Assembly (NCBI RefSeq): GCF_024498135.1
Contig: NZ_JANHOH010000002.1
Span: 682,001 to 746,000, forward strand
Length of the DNA stretch: 64,000 bases
Reading direction: 5' to 3'
From: Mucilaginibacter aquariorum
Lineage (GTDB): Bacteria; Bacteroidota; Bacteroidia; Sphingobacteriales; Sphingobacteriaceae
Made by a program: the position numbers and the translations under genes
In this document: piece after piece, positions 43,461 through 52,858 of the stretch
How the letters are laid out: each line of letters opens with the position of its first letter
How positions within the stretch are numbered: position 1 is the stretch's first letter
The notes under the pieces: generated by a model
Seen by the model: the letters and a program-made list of their open reading frames with translations, nothing else
Databases searched by the model: none
Told to the model about the DNA's origin: nothing

Positions 43461-44870
43461 CTAAAGCATTGTGCCGGGGCAAACGTAGGGGCTTATTTTG
43501 AATTTGCCACTTTCTTTAAGTGCTGTAAAGCCGCCGCTCACATTAATAAGGTTGTGATAACCACGCGTGCGCATAATAGAATTGAAAATCATGGAACGGT
43601 AGCCACCGGCACAGTGTACATATATGGGTTTATTTTTATCGACCTGGCTCATATGCTTATTTATGTAGTCCAGCGGTATGTTTTCGGCACCGATCACATG
43701 CTCGGCAAGATATTCACTTGCCTTACGCACATCTATTAAAGCCGCTTCTGCGTCTGAGTTGGCCAGTTCTTCCGCGCTTACCGATGTTATATGATCCGTT
43801 TCTTTGCCGGCCGCCTTCCAGGCGTTCATGCCTCCTTTCAGGAAGCCAAGCGAATGGTCATATCCAACTCTTGCCAGCCGCGTTACGACCTCTTCTTCCC
43901 GCCCCTCATCAGCTACAATAAGTATAGGTTGCCGGATATCTGTGATCAATGCGCCAACCCATGGTGCAAAGTTGCCATCTAGTCCAATATTAACCGAATT
44001 TGGAATAAACTCCTGTCCGAATACGGCCGCATTTCGGGTATCCAGTATTACGGCCCCCGTTTCGTTGGCAGCCGCTTCAAAGGCTTCCGGAGACAACGCC
44101 CGCGTACCCTGGCCTAACACCGCGTCTATACTTTCGTAACCTTCTTTATTCATTTTCACGTTCATCGGAAAATAAGCCGGCGGCGGCGTTAAACCCTGTG
44201 TAACTTCCCTGATGAATTCCTCTTTTGTCATATTTGCCCGCAAGGCATAATTGTGCTTTTTCTGATTCCCAAGCGTGTCTGTAATTTCCCTACTCATATT
44301 CTTTCCACAGGCCGAACCCGCGCCATGCGCCGGATAAATTGTTACATCATCATTGAGAGTCATCACCTGGTTGCGCAGGGAATCGTAAAGCGTTCCTGCC
44401 AGTTCTTCCTGCGTCATGTGGGCTGCTTTCTGTGCCAGGTCAGGACGTCCAACGTCGCCAATAAAGAGCGTATCGCCGGAAAATAATGCCTTTTGCTCGC
44501 CATGTTCATCTAATAATAAATAGCAGGCCGATTCCATAGTGTGGCCGGGCGTATGTAGCACGCGGATGGTTACTTTACCCAGCTTAAATTCTTCCCTGTC
44601 CTTAGCCACATGAGCTTTAAAACCAGGCTGTGCGGTAGGGCCATAAATAATTCGGGCACCGGTTTGCCTGGAGAGGTCAAGATGGCCGGAAACAAAGTCG
44701 GCATGAAAATGTGTTTCAAATACATACTTGATGACAGCCCCGGCAGCTTTTGCCTTTTTTATATAGGGTTCCACTTCCCTGAGCGGGTCAATTATTGCCG
44801 CTTGGTTTTCCGATTGGATGTAGTAAGCCCCCTGGGCCAGGCATCCGGTATAAATTTGTTCGATGATCAT
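43461..44870 (-). CDS. Persulfide dioxygenase-rhodanese fusion
   Basis: 469 residues. N-terminal metallo-beta-lactamase/ETHE1-like domain (about 1-245) with H54-F-H56-A-D58-F and HTPGHTMES, GDTLFIGDVGRPDLAQ; two rhodanese domains follow. The first rhodanese has no Cys at the active-site loop (LIVADEGREE), the second has it (YVHCAGGYRS, about residue 420). ETHE1-like enzymes oxidise glutathione-type persulfides to sulfite; the active rhodanese moves sulfane sulfur. With TauE and YeeE it forms a sulfide-detoxification cluster. Crp-type promoter upstream. Confidence 0.92.
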   Translation of the reverse strand: MIIEQIYTGCLAQGAYYIQSENQAAIIDPLREVEPYIKKAKAAGAVIKYVFETHFHADFVSGHLDLSRQTGARIIYGPTAQPGFKAHVAKDREEFKLGKVTIRVLHTPGHTMESACYLLLDEHGEQKALFSGDTLFIGDVGRPDLAQKAAHMTQEELAGTLYDSLRNQVMTLNDDVTIYPAHGAGSACGKNMSREITDTLGNQKKHNYALRANMTKEEFIREVTQGLTPPPAYFPMNVKMNKEGYESIDAVLGQGTRALSPEAFEAAANETGAVILDTRNAAVFGQEFIPNSVNIGLDGNFAPWVGALITDIRQPILIVADEGREEEVVTRLARVGYDHSLGFLKGGMNAWKAAGKETDHITSVSAEELANSDAEAALIDVRKASEYLAEHVIGAENIPLDYINKHMSQVDKNKPIYVHCAGGYRSMIFNSIMRTRGYHNLINVSGGFTALKESGKFKISPYVCPGTML

Positions 44871-44890
44871 GACTTAATAGATTTCTTGTA

Positions 44891-44933
44891 CAAATTTCTG
44901 TTAATGAATAATATTAGACGGTGATCAAAGTCA
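44891..44933 (-). promoter_or_regulatory. Crp/Fnr-type promoter of persulfide dioxygenase gene
   Basis: GTGA-N6-TCAC palindrome (core 44922-44933) overlapping the tauE stop codon, 23 bp, then GAAATTTG on the minus strand (44891-44898). Confidence 0.75.
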
Positions 44934-45728
44934 CTTAAGCAAAATTTCTTTAATGATAATGCCAGTTCCTGTTATCAGTACAAACCAGCCAAAGCCACGT
45001 TTTAGCTTTAGCCCTTTAATTCTGTTATTAATTAACCCGCCGGTGAAGACGCCTGTTATCGTAATTGCAGTTATTTTCAAGAGAAAGAACCAGCTGATCT
45101 GAAAATGACCAAGGTCACCGGTAAAACCGATGAGGGAATTAAGCGCAATTATCAATAATGAAGTACCAACCGCCTCTTTCATGGACAGTCCTACCAGCAT
45201 AACAAGGATTGGGATAAGGAGAAAACCACCACCGGCACCCAGTAATCCAGTGGCAATTCCAATAACTGTCCCGAAAAATAACAAGCTCGTCAGGTTCGGG
45301 TTTTTCTTACTAATCCTACCTTCGGGGTCAATTTTACCGCCGCGAATCATGGCAGTTCCGGCAACGACCATAAGAAAAGCAAATAGTGTCATCGTCAGCA
45401 AATTGTGTGTTACCGTGAAGCTACCGATCCTGAAAAAAGTACCCGGGATCAAAGGCAGGATAAATCTCCGGATAAGAAAAACGGTGCTTACAGAGGATAG
45501 TGCAAACAGCAGCGCTGTTCGGACACTCACCAGCCCCCTGCGAAAGTTTTGGACTGCACCGGCCAAACTTGTTGAGCCGACGATGAAAAGTGAATAGGAG
45601 GTCGCTAGCACCGGATCAAAACCGAAGAGGTAAACCAAAACCGGAACGGTGAGTATAGAACCGCCGCCACCGATAAGGCCCAGCGATATGCCGATCAGTG
45701 CCGACGCGATATAAGCTAAAAGTTGCAT
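44931..45728 (-). CDS. TauE/SafE family sulfite or sulfur-oxyanion exporter
   Basis: 265 residues, eight TM segments, with two repeated halves that each begin with a glycine-rich block (GISLGLIGGGGSILTVPVL and GIATGLLGAGGGFLLIPIL). The family moves sulfite, sulfoacetate or similar anions. Next to persulfide dioxygenase, export of the toxic product sulfite is the simplest role. Own Crp-type promoter. Confidence 0.92.
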   Translation of the reverse strand: MQLLAYIASALIGISLGLIGGGGSILTVPVLVYLFGFDPVLATSYSLFIVGSTSLAGAVQNFRRGLVSVRTALLFALSSVSTVFLIRRFILPLIPGTFFRIGSFTVTHNLLTMTLFAFLMVVAGTAMIRGGKIDPEGRISKKNPNLTSLLFFGTVIGIATGLLGAGGGFLLIPILVMLVGLSMKEAVGTSLLIIALNSLIGFTGDLGHFQISWFFLLKITAITITGVFTGGLINNRIKGLKLKRGFGWFVLITGTGIIIKEILLK

Positions 45729-45744
45729 ATTTTTTTATTTACCT

Positions 45745-45787
45745 CAAAAGTGCGACTTGACGCAACCGGCAACGGTGACTTATGTCA
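45745..45787 (-). promoter_or_regulatory. Crp/Fnr-type promoter of tauE-like gene
   Basis: GTGA-N6-TCAC palindrome (core 45776-45787), 23 bp, then CACTTTTG on the minus strand (45745-45752). Confidence 0.75.
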
Positions 45788-45793
45788 CTCCGG

Positions 45794-46441
45794 CTAAGTT
45801 TTTAACCATTCTATGAATTTACGGTGAAGTTTTACATCGCCGCGCTGCTCCATTTTTTTAAGCAGCCTGGAGATTACTTCGCGGGAAGAGTTCAGGTCTT
45901 TTGCGATATCCAGGTGTGACAACACAAGCTTATTGGTTTTTAGTTGCCGGTATTGTTTTTGCAGGTAAAAGAACAGCCGTTCATCCATCGCACGAAAGGC
46001 GACATCATCGATTACCGTCAACAGTTCCTCAAATCTGGCCCGGTAGGTTTCCAGCACAAAATAATACCAGGTCTTGTATTGTTTCATCATATCGTCCATA
46101 AAGATGATGGGTATCATCAATAATACGGTGTCCTCGACTGCCCTGGCCGTAACCTGGCTGGTTTCCTGTTTAATCGCGCAGATCATCGACAAAGCACATG
46201 CGTTGCCCGGTTCGAGGTAATACATAAAAAATTCGCCACCGTCATCACTTTCACGGTACAGTTTAACCCTGCCCTCAAGTACCAGCGCGGAGGCTTTCAG
46301 GTGTTGCCCGGTTTGCATAATTATCTCCCCGGCCATGAACGTTTTAACTTTCCCGTGATCAGCTATGAACTGTCGCAGCCCGGGTTCAAAATGAGAAAAC
46401 AGCTTGTCAAAGTAAGTTGAATCAAAAATTGGAGTCTTCAT
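45794..46441 (-). CDS. Crp/Fnr family transcriptional regulator
   Basis: 215 residues from ATG 46441 (MKTPIFDSTYFDKLF); the frame is open further but the extension is not family-like. Cyclic-nucleotide-type beta-roll at about 20-115, dimer helix at about 120-155, HTH with recognition helix SSREVISRLLKKMEQRG near 180-200. The R-E-x-x-S-R order fits reading of TGA half-sites. There is no N-terminal Cys cluster for Fe-S binding; only C82 and C88 stand in the sensor domain. It is encoded beside tauE and is the best candidate for binding the TGA-N6-TCA sites listed here. Its signal is unknown. Confidence 0.93.
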   Translation of the reverse strand: MKTPIFDSTYFDKLFSHFEPGLRQFIADHGKVKTFMAGEIIMQTGQHLKASALVLEGRVKLYRESDDGGEFFMYYLEPGNACALSMICAIKQETSQVTARAVEDTVLLMIPIIFMDDMMKQYKTWYYFVLETYRARFEELLTVIDDVAFRAMDERLFFYLQKQYRQLKTNKLVLSHLDIAKDLNSSREVISRLLKKMEQRGDVKLHRKFIEWLKT

Positions 46442-46580
46442 TGGCGTAAAGCGAGTTGATAAAATGTTAAAGCAAATTAACGTTAAAAAAGCATCCGGGC
46501 AGGAGCGGCCATGGCGATTTTCGTAGCCACCGCAGCGGCTTTGTTTCCACCATTCAGCTGCGTTCCCTTCTGCGCCGAAG

Positions 46581-47258
46581 TTATAATAGGATCTTTCCGT
46601 CTTCCATCTGAATGATCCGGTCAGCCCGTTTGGCAAAATCGGGATCATGCGTCACTACGAGCGTTGTCTGTTTGTTTTCAAGGCAAATCTCTTTAAAGAT
46701 ACCAAAAACGATATCGCTGTTTTTTTTATCCAGGTTGCCGGTGGGTTCGTCGCCCATAATGATCAGCGGGTCATTAATCAGCGCCCGGGCAATGGCCACA
46801 CGCTGCTTTTGCCCTCCGCTCAGCTGGCTGGCATTTTTCAGGGCCTGGTCGTATATACCTAAGGTTTTTAAATGCTGCATTGCCTTTTGTTCTATCATCT
46901 CGTTGGAAAATTTACCCAGTTTCATTGCAGGGAGCATTACGTTTTTAAGGACATTAAACTCTTCGATCAGGTAATGGAACTGAAATACGAACCCGATCTT
47001 CTGATTACGAACAAGAGCAAGCGCTGCGTTATCTTTTTCCTGAAGAGCTTCATTGTCCAGGAATAACTCGCCCTCATAATCAGTATCCATAGTGGATAGG
47101 ATATATAATAATGTGGATTTACCGCAACCTGATTTTCCCGTAATGGAAACAAAACTACCCCGCCCGATGGAGAAGCTGATATCCTTCAATACACGGAAAC
47201 GGACCGGGTCTAAAAAATACTTATTGATATTGATCGCCTGTAAAACCGGTGTTTCCAT
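46581..47258 (-). CDS. ABC exporter ATPase, LolD/MacB-like
   Basis: 225 residues with Walker A (GKSGCGKST), signature (LSGGQKQRVAIARAL), Walker B (PLIIMGDEPTGNLD) and H-loop (LVVTHD). The Leu-Ser-Gly-Gly and GDEPTGNLD stretch places it in the MacB/LolD/FtsE group. The start overlaps the stop of the permease gene by 1 base, so translation is coupled. Third gene of adaptor-permease-ATPase. Confidence 0.94.
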   Translation of the reverse strand: METPVLQAININKYFLDPVRFRVLKDISFSIGRGSFVSITGKSGCGKSTLLYILSTMDTDYEGELFLDNEALQEKDNAALALVRNQKIGFVFQFHYLIEEFNVLKNVMLPAMKLGKFSNEMIEQKAMQHLKTLGIYDQALKNASQLSGGQKQRVAIARALINDPLIIMGDEPTGNLDKKNSDIVFGIFKEICLENKQTTLVVTHDPDFAKRADRIIQMEDGKILL

Positions 47259-48517
47259 TACTTTCCTCTTATGATGACCACCGGATCAACTTTCGCCGCC
47301 TTACGGGCCGGAAACAGACCGGCCAGATAAGTGGTTATTAGCGCAAAGCCAACGCCAATTAAATAATAAGTAACTCCAAAATTTACCGGATAGGTTTTAA
47401 TCGTAGGCAATGCCGATGTCTCGAACGGAATGTGGCTAATGATAAGCGATAAACCATAACCCAACAGTACACCAACAATACCGCCAACCACACCCAGCAC
47501 CATGGATAACTGAATAAAGATCGTCTTAACATCATTACCGGAAAATCCTGTAGCTTTTAATATCGCTATCGCGTCCATTTTTTCATAGATCAGCATATTC
47601 AATATATTATATATTCCGAATCCGGCAACCACCAGCAAAGTAACACTGACACTATAAGCTATCGTATTGCGTACAGTGGTGCCGGTTTCAAACTGGGCAT
47701 TGGCAGTTTGTACATCGGTGGCATCCATATCAAAAAGACGGGCATATTCTTTTGCAACAACCGGGGCGAGGGTTATATCTTTTAATTTAACCTGTATATC
47801 GGTAATGTAGCCGGCCGGCTTACCCTGCAGCTTTTGCGCCGTTTGGAGAGAAGTAAAACTTTGCACATCGTCTACTTCGGCTATCCCAAACTGCACTATG
47901 CCCACTATTTTAAGCATAGCAATATCGCCATCGGGTGTGGTAACCTGTACCACGTCTCCCGGTTTGACAATAAGCTTGTCTGCAAGTCCTTTGCCAATGA
48001 TTATACTGTTATTCACTGTACCCAGATCGGAAATAGTACCCTGAATAATGTTATCGTTCAGGTGAAACAGCTTCTGCTCCAGCTGAACGTCGACGCCATC
48101 AATCATGCCTGACAGCTGAATGGTGCCGCTGTTAAAAAAAACGGTCGTACTGATTTTTGGGGCAACATCAATCACTCGGCCATCAGCCCTGATGGCTTTA
48201 ATGATGCGACTCGCGTTATAGAGCCGCTTTCCTTCATCCTTTGGTTTCACCGACTGGATAAAATTTCTGAAGCCTGCAAACTCGCCGGCCCGGTCAACAG
48301 GCTGCGTTTTGGAAGGCGCAACAGCGTTGTACAGCCGGATATGAGGCGTACGGTTGATGATCAGGCTGTCCAGCATTTTGTTTAGACCCGTCATGAAACT
48401 GATAAGCGCAATAAACATGGCAATGCCAAATGTAACCCCGGCAGCAGCTACAATCGATTGCTTCAGGCGTGCCATCAGCAGTGCGAGCGCAATATTTAAA
48501 AGCAGTCTTGTTTTCAT
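47258..48517 (-). CDS. ABC exporter permease, FtsX/MacB-like
   Basis: 419 residues with four TM segments: one N-terminal (about 20-45) and three at the C-terminus (about 285-310, 335-360, 385-405), with a large periplasmic domain between, the topology of LolC/E and MacB (mechanotransmission) permeases. The C-terminal end ARKAAKVDPVVIIRGK is typical. Its substrate is not indicated. Confidence 0.92.
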   Translation of the reverse strand: MKTRLLLNIALALLMARLKQSIVAAAGVTFGIAMFIALISFMTGLNKMLDSLIINRTPHIRLYNAVAPSKTQPVDRAGEFAGFRNFIQSVKPKDEGKRLYNASRIIKAIRADGRVIDVAPKISTTVFFNSGTIQLSGMIDGVDVQLEQKLFHLNDNIIQGTISDLGTVNNSIIIGKGLADKLIVKPGDVVQVTTPDGDIAMLKIVGIVQFGIAEVDDVQSFTSLQTAQKLQGKPAGYITDIQVKLKDITLAPVVAKEYARLFDMDATDVQTANAQFETGTTVRNTIAYSVSVTLLVVAGFGIYNILNMLIYEKMDAIAILKATGFSGNDVKTIFIQLSMVLGVVGGIVGVLLGYGLSLIISHIPFETSALPTIKTYPVNFGVTYYLIGVGFALITTYLAGLFPARKAAKVDPVVIIRGK

Positions 48518-49603
48518 TTAATACGGTTTATAAATGGTTTCCTGCGGATTAAGGCCATGCAGTATTTCCACGTTTTTTTCGTCCAGTGCGCCCGTGATCA
48601 CCTTCTTTTTAATATCACCCTTTAACCACACGCAATTATCCTTATCAAGGAAGCTCCTGGGGATGAGTAAGGCTCTTCTCTTCACACTGACGATGATATT
48701 GACCTCTGCTGTTAAGTTCGGATAAAGCTTTGCCGGCGGGTCTGAAAAAACAGCTTCAACGTTAAATGTACGTGACCTTTCGTCCATTATCGGATAAATT
48801 TTACTAACCCTGCCCCGGAAGAGTAGTCCTTTATAACTATCCATGGTAATTTCAACCAGCTGGCCCGGTTTAACCCCCGTAATATCGTTCTCATCGACAT
48901 TCATCTCCAGGTAAAACTGATCGGGCTTCCCTAAAATGCCGAGCGCGGTTTGTGTAGTCACCAGTTCGCCTTTATTTTTAATCGCATCAAAGGCTTTTCC
49001 GTCAATTTCACTTTTGATCAAATAATCGGTTGCCCGCTTTTGAGTAATTAGGTAATTGATCCTCGACAGTTCAAGATCATTTTTTAATTTCTTTTTCAAT
49101 TGCGTTAAATGCTTAACGGCTACATCATAATTTATTTTTGAAGTGGTAAATGCCAATTGACGCTGATCAAAATCTAAAAGAGTACCGATATTTTGCTTCC
49201 ATAAATTTTTTTGACGGCCATAAAAAGCGGAGTCGAGCCGGTATTTATCTTTGGCGGCCTGTACCTCGAACAGGGCTTCCTGCAATTGCTCTGAATTGGC
49301 CTGACTATTTGAAAGGGAAAAATCCAGAACCTGGCGGGCGTTAGCAGCATTTAATGTGGCTTCTCGGCTTTCCAGGACAAAAAGCACATCTCCCGCTTTA
49401 ACCAGGTCGCCGGGCTGAACGTTAATTTGTTTAATGATGCCCGGCACAGTGGATATAACGGTGTACTGGTCTTTGGCTTTGACATTTGCAGAAGCGTATA
49501 GTGAAACGGTGAGATCATGGATAACCGCTTGCGTATGCTCTTTTTTATTTGAACATGCACTGATCAGAAATACCAGCGGAATAGCGTAATTAACCAGCTT
49601 CAT
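48518..49603 (-). CDS. HlyD-like periplasmic adaptor lipoprotein of ABC exporter
   Basis: 361 residues from ATG 49603 (MKLVNYAIPLVFLISAC); the lipobox ISAC sets the start, and an upstream Met at 49681 would bury it. Lipoyl domain around PGDLVKAGDVLFVLE, a long alpha-hairpin (about 85-190) and a beta-barrel domain (KNKGELVTTQTALGILG) follow. Its stop abuts the permease start (no gap). The unit probably exports a lipid, peptide or drug to an outer membrane channel. Confidence 0.92.
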   Translation of the reverse strand: MKLVNYAIPLVFLISACSNKKEHTQAVIHDLTVSLYASANVKAKDQYTVISTVPGIIKQINVQPGDLVKAGDVLFVLESREATLNAANARQVLDFSLSNSQANSEQLQEALFEVQAAKDKYRLDSAFYGRQKNLWKQNIGTLLDFDQRQLAFTTSKINYDVAVKHLTQLKKKLKNDLELSRINYLITQKRATDYLIKSEIDGKAFDAIKNKGELVTTQTALGILGKPDQFYLEMNVDENDITGVKPGQLVEITMDSYKGLLFRGRVSKIYPIMDERSRTFNVEAVFSDPPAKLYPNLTAEVNIIVSVKRRALLIPRSFLDKDNCVWLKGDIKKKVITGALDEKNVEILHGLNPQETIYKPY

Positions 49604-49883
49604 TCGAATGTAAGTTTGCATCTGACCTATGGGCAAGACTATGTGCGTATATCTTATTAAACCCATGGCCTTCTGTGACAATTAAAAAACGGAACCGGGT
49701 CCTCCGGTTCCGTAATGCGCAGGGGTACCTTGAGGGGCTTGTCTGACACACTTACCGAAATTGGAACACGTTCCATCCATCGGGTATACAAATATAGATT
49801 TTGTGTACCCTGCTGAATATGAACTATATCACGTTTTAAGCTGATCCCTGTCATTTTTATCGCAGGCCAGGTTATTCACTTTT
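49604..49883. promoter_or_regulatory. Divergent region of ABC exporter and ftsH with Crp-type site at 49842-49853
   Basis: TGA-TCCCTG-TCA at 49842-49853. For the minus-strand exporter, TATATTTG (49789-49796) follows after 45 bp, the class I distance, giving a leader of about 180 nt. For ftsH a weak CACTTTTA would follow after 23 bp but would overlap the ATG, so that use is doubtful. Confidence 0.5.
49689..49713 (-). terminator. Terminator-like hairpin inside the exporter leader
   Basis: ACGGAACCGG and CCGGTTCCGT, perfect 10-bp stem with a 5-base loop, followed on the minus strand by TTTTTTAAT. It lies between the putative promoter (49789-49796) and the adaptor start (49603), so it could act as an attenuator. 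Confidence 0.6.
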
Positions 49884-51866
49884 ATGATCATGAAACCGCA
49901 AAAACCACAAAAAACAAAAAATTTCCGTAAAGTCCCGGCTAAAGACCGTTTCAGCTGGTTGTGGGTATACATCCTGCTCCTGCTGTTTGCGATTGTTTTG
50001 CCTTATTTTATCTCTTCCAGAGCGGTCAGCGGTCAGCAAATTACGTGGCAGCAATTTCAAAATGATATGCTCCGCCGAAACGCAGTAGAAAAGCTCGACG
50101 TATTAAATAACGAGCGGGTAAATGTCTATATCAAGAAAAGCTTCTCCGCCGAAAAGGCATTTGAAAAAGTATTCAAGCCGCTGTTTGGTGACAGTTTAAA
50201 TACAGGACCTCATTTTTACTTCAATATAGGATCTGTAGATTCATTTGAACGGAAAATGGATGAGGCGGAAAGGGGCACACCGATCCCGCAAAGGATCCCG
50301 GTAGCTTATAATTATAGCAGCGGAAGCAGCGGTTTTTGGAACATTGCCGCCTGGTTGCTGCCTGTTATCCTGCTTTATTTTTTTATCCGGTTCGCGCTAC
50401 AACGAACCGGTGGTTTGGAAGGTGGTGGTTCTTCGGTTTTTAATTTTGGCAAATCACCGGCCACGCTCATAGAAAAGGAAAACAGTAATATAACTTTTGC
50501 GGATGTTGCGGGTCTGGATGAAGCGCAGATAGAGGTGAAGGAAATTGTAGACTTTTTAAAAAGTCCGGAATCATTTACCAAGCTGGGCGCAAAAATTCCC
50601 AAAGGCGTTATTCTTGTCGGGCCTCCCGGAACAGGAAAAACCTTATTAGCGAAAGCGGTGGCGGGCGAAGCACAGGTGCCTTTCTTTTCTATTTCCGGGT
50701 CTGCCTTCGTGGAAATGTTTGTTGGCGTCGGCGCCTCACGGGTGCGTTCTCTTTTCCAGCAGGCTAAAGAAAAGGCGCCATGTATTATTTTCATAGACGA
50801 AATTGATGCTATAGGCCGTTCCAGAGGAAAAGGCGCCTTCTTAGGTGGCGCCAATGATGAGCGGGAAAGTACCCTTAACCAGTTGCTAACCGAGATGGAC
50901 GGGTTTGGAACCAATACGGGCGTCATTGTGCTGGCAGCCACCAACCGGGCTGATATGCTTGATCCCGCATTGGTCCGGACAGGCAGGTTCGACCGGCACA
51001 TTTACCTGGAACTGCCGAATATGAATGAGCGTGCATCGATTTTTAAAGTGCATATGCGGTGCCTGATTTTGGAAGAAGACATAGATACCGTTTTTCTGGC
51101 CGGGCAAACGCCGGGTTTCTCGGGAGCTGATATAGCCAATATATGTAATGAAGCCGCTCTTATTGCGGCCAGAAGAAAAGGACTGAAAATAAATAAACAG
51201 GATTTTATGGATGCTATCGACCGGGTTATAGCTGGTGTGGAAAAGAAAAGTAAGATCATTTCGCCCCAGGAGAAAAAGATCATCGCTTACCATGAAGCCG
51301 GGCATGCGGTACTAAGCTGGTTGTTAAAACAGGTGGACTCCCTGGTAAAAGTTTCCATTATTCCACGTGGTAAATCTTTAGGCGCTGCATGGTACCTGCC
51401 GGAAGAAAAGCAATTGCGCGGCGAATCTGCATTTATGGAGCACCTGAGCGCTACGTTGGGAGGGCGGGCAGCTGAGGAGATTATTTTCGGTGAAGTTTCT
51501 TCCGGCGCACTCGATGACCTGGAAAAGGCGACCAAGGAAGCGTATATGATGGTTGTTTACTACGGTTTTAATAAGAAATTAGGCAATGTCAGTTATTTTG
51601 ATTCAACCGGCAGGACCGAAGGCGCCCTTCAGAAGCCGTTTAGCGAGGATACCGGAAAACTTATTGATGAGGAAATCCGGAAGCTTATTAACGAATGTTA
51701 TATGACCGCCAAAACAGTGCTGGGGGAAAATAAAGTTGCATTAACCAGCGTAGCCGAATTATTGCTAAAAAAAGAAGTCATCTATAAAGAAGATCTTGAA
51801 AATATATTAGGCAAACGAAATGCAAATACGGCAATTGGACAACAGGCTTCTGCGGTAGCCGGTTAA
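49884..51866 (+). CDS. ftsH: FtsH-type ATP-dependent zinc metalloprotease
   Basis: 660 residues (start ATG 49884, or 49890). Two TM segments (about 27-45 and 152-171) enclose a periplasmic domain. AAA domain: Walker A GPPGTGKT (246-253), Walker [16 protein letters not shown] region. Zinc motif H-E-A-G-H near residue 470. It degrades damaged membrane and regulatory proteins. It is probably not the housekeeping copy, because it stands alone in a stress island, but I cannot see the rest of the genome. The next gene begins about 70 bp downstream. Confidence 0.95.
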   Translation: MIMKPQKPQKTKNFRKVPAKDRFSWLWVYILLLLFAIVLPYFISSRAVSGQQITWQQFQNDMLRRNAVEKLDVLNNERVNVYIKKSFSAEKAFEKVFKPLFGDSLNTGPHFYFNIGSVDSFERKMDEAERGTPIPQRIPVAYNYSSGSSGFWNIAAWLLPVILLYFFIRFALQRTGGLEGGGSSVFNFGKSPATLIEKENSNITFADVAGLDEAQIEVKEIVDFLKSPESFTKLGAKIPKGVILVGPPGTGKTLLAKAVAGEAQVPFFSISGSAFVEMFVGVGASRVRSLFQQAKEKAPCIIFIDEIDAIGRSRGKGAFLGGANDERESTLNQLLTEMDGFGTNTGVIVLAATNRADMLDPALVRTGRFDRHIYLELPNMNERASIFKVHMRCLILEEDIDTVFLAGQTPGFSGADIANICNEAALIAARRKGLKINKQDFMDAIDRVIAGVEKKSKIISPQEKKIIAYHEAGHAVLSWLLKQVDSLVKVSIIPRGKSLGAAWYLPEEKQLRGESAFMEHLSATLGGRAAEEIIFGEVSSGALDDLEKATKEAYMMVVYYGFNKKLGNVSYFDSTGRTEGALQKPFSEDTGKLIDEEIRKLINECYMTAKTVLGENKVALTSVAELLLKKEVIYKEDLENILGKRNANTAIGQQASAVAG

Positions 51867-51936
51867 TGAGGAAGACCGTTTGTGTTTAGAAAAATGAAAA
51901 GAAATGACCGCTATAACCTATAATAATGGATTAAAT

Positions 51937-52254
51937 ATGAACAACACCAATAACCCGATCGGGGTATTCCAGCAGGAAGCTCCGGAAGTATCCAAGGCTT
52001 TTGATGCGTTGATCGAAGCATTGAAAAATACGCCCGGCCTGGACGCGAAAACCAAACAGCTTTTGTACATTGGCATTAAAGCGGCCCACGGCGATACAGC
52101 CGCCATCTATTATCATGTAGCTATGGCAAAAAAAATGGGTGCCACCAGGGATGAAATTAAGGATGCTATTCTTATTACCCTAACAGTTTGCGGCTTAACA
52201 GGCGTAGTTACCTGTTTACCTGTGGCATTGAGGGTATATGATGAAACTGTATAA
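51937..52254 (+). CDS. Carboxymuconolactone decarboxylase family protein
   Basis: 105 residues (MNNTNNPIGVFQQEAPEV) with the CMD helical pattern (LDAKTKQLLYIGIKAAHGDT and HVAMAKKMGATRDEIKDAIL). AhpD-type members have a CxxC in the first helix; here there is none, though two Cys occur near the end (TVCGLTGVVTC). So peroxidase-linked redox activity is uncertain. About 70 bp after ftsH, probably cotranscribed with it. Confidence 0.82.
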   Translation: MNNTNNPIGVFQQEAPEVSKAFDALIEALKNTPGLDAKTKQLLYIGIKAAHGDTAAIYYHVAMAKKMGATRDEIKDAILITLTVCGLTGVVTCLPVALRVYDETV

Positions 52255-52858
52255 TGAAAAACTAATTGCGGTGATAAGGATGCGATAGGGCAAAGCAAGC
52301 ATTTTCAACAGCTATCGGGTGGAATGAAAGCCAGCTGCGCTAAAAAAAATAAGATAAGTTCCAACTGGGCTGGGGTGCCGGTTGCAGTTTCTAAAACAGG
52401 AATGGCAACAGATTATACGCTTATTTTAATCAATGTTATATGCGGGCAATCCTTGAAAGATCGTCATGCATTGCTATTCAACAAAACAAGCTAACAGCAT
52501 TCCATCCGGTCAATAAAGATTGCGTCGTTTTTTACCTCACAGCGATTTTCGGGTATTCGTCACCGTAACCCATAGCCATGGTAATTTGCACCCGCTCAGC
52601 CGCGGGGACTTCCAGCTTAATGACGGGAGTCATACTCCTGTATGATTGAGTGCATACATAACCCGAACCCTGTCGCACAACGAAGAGGGATGCTCAGGAT
52701 AGTTTGATAAATGTGTCTATCATCACAAGTTTGCGAAATTATAAGATATTGATTGTGACCACGATCATGCCAGCTGCTGACCGCTATCATATGTAGTTTC
52801 ACGGAGTAATCAGTCATTTGTGGTAAGAAATACTACATCTTTATTTAATTATTAAATT
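52255..52858. other. 600-bp stretch ahead of the BON gene
   Basis: A 56-codon frame at 52324-52494 (MKASCAKKNKISSNWAG..) lacks family resemblance. A strong palindrome TGA-CGGGAG-TCA at 52621-52632 has no -7 box at either expected distance. The stretch otherwise looks non-coding. Confidence 0.4.
52756..52820 (+). promoter_or_regulatory. Candidate Crp/Fnr-type promoter of the BON gene
   Basis: TGA-CCACGA-TCA (52756-52767), then 45 bp, then GTCATTTG (52813-52820), which keeps TTTG but not the second-position A. The ATG is at 52859. Confidence 0.45.

Noticed and set aside
49842-49884. Class II Crp promoter for ftsH
   Set aside because: The 23-bp-spaced CACTTTTA would overlap the ATG, so transcription would begin inside the gene; only the exporter-facing class I reading is kept as a candidate.
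52621-52632. TGA-CGGGAG-TCA palindrome as another Crp promoter
   Set aside because: Good arms (ATGA/TCAT) but no -7-like box at 23 or 45 bp on either strand, and no gene start nearby.
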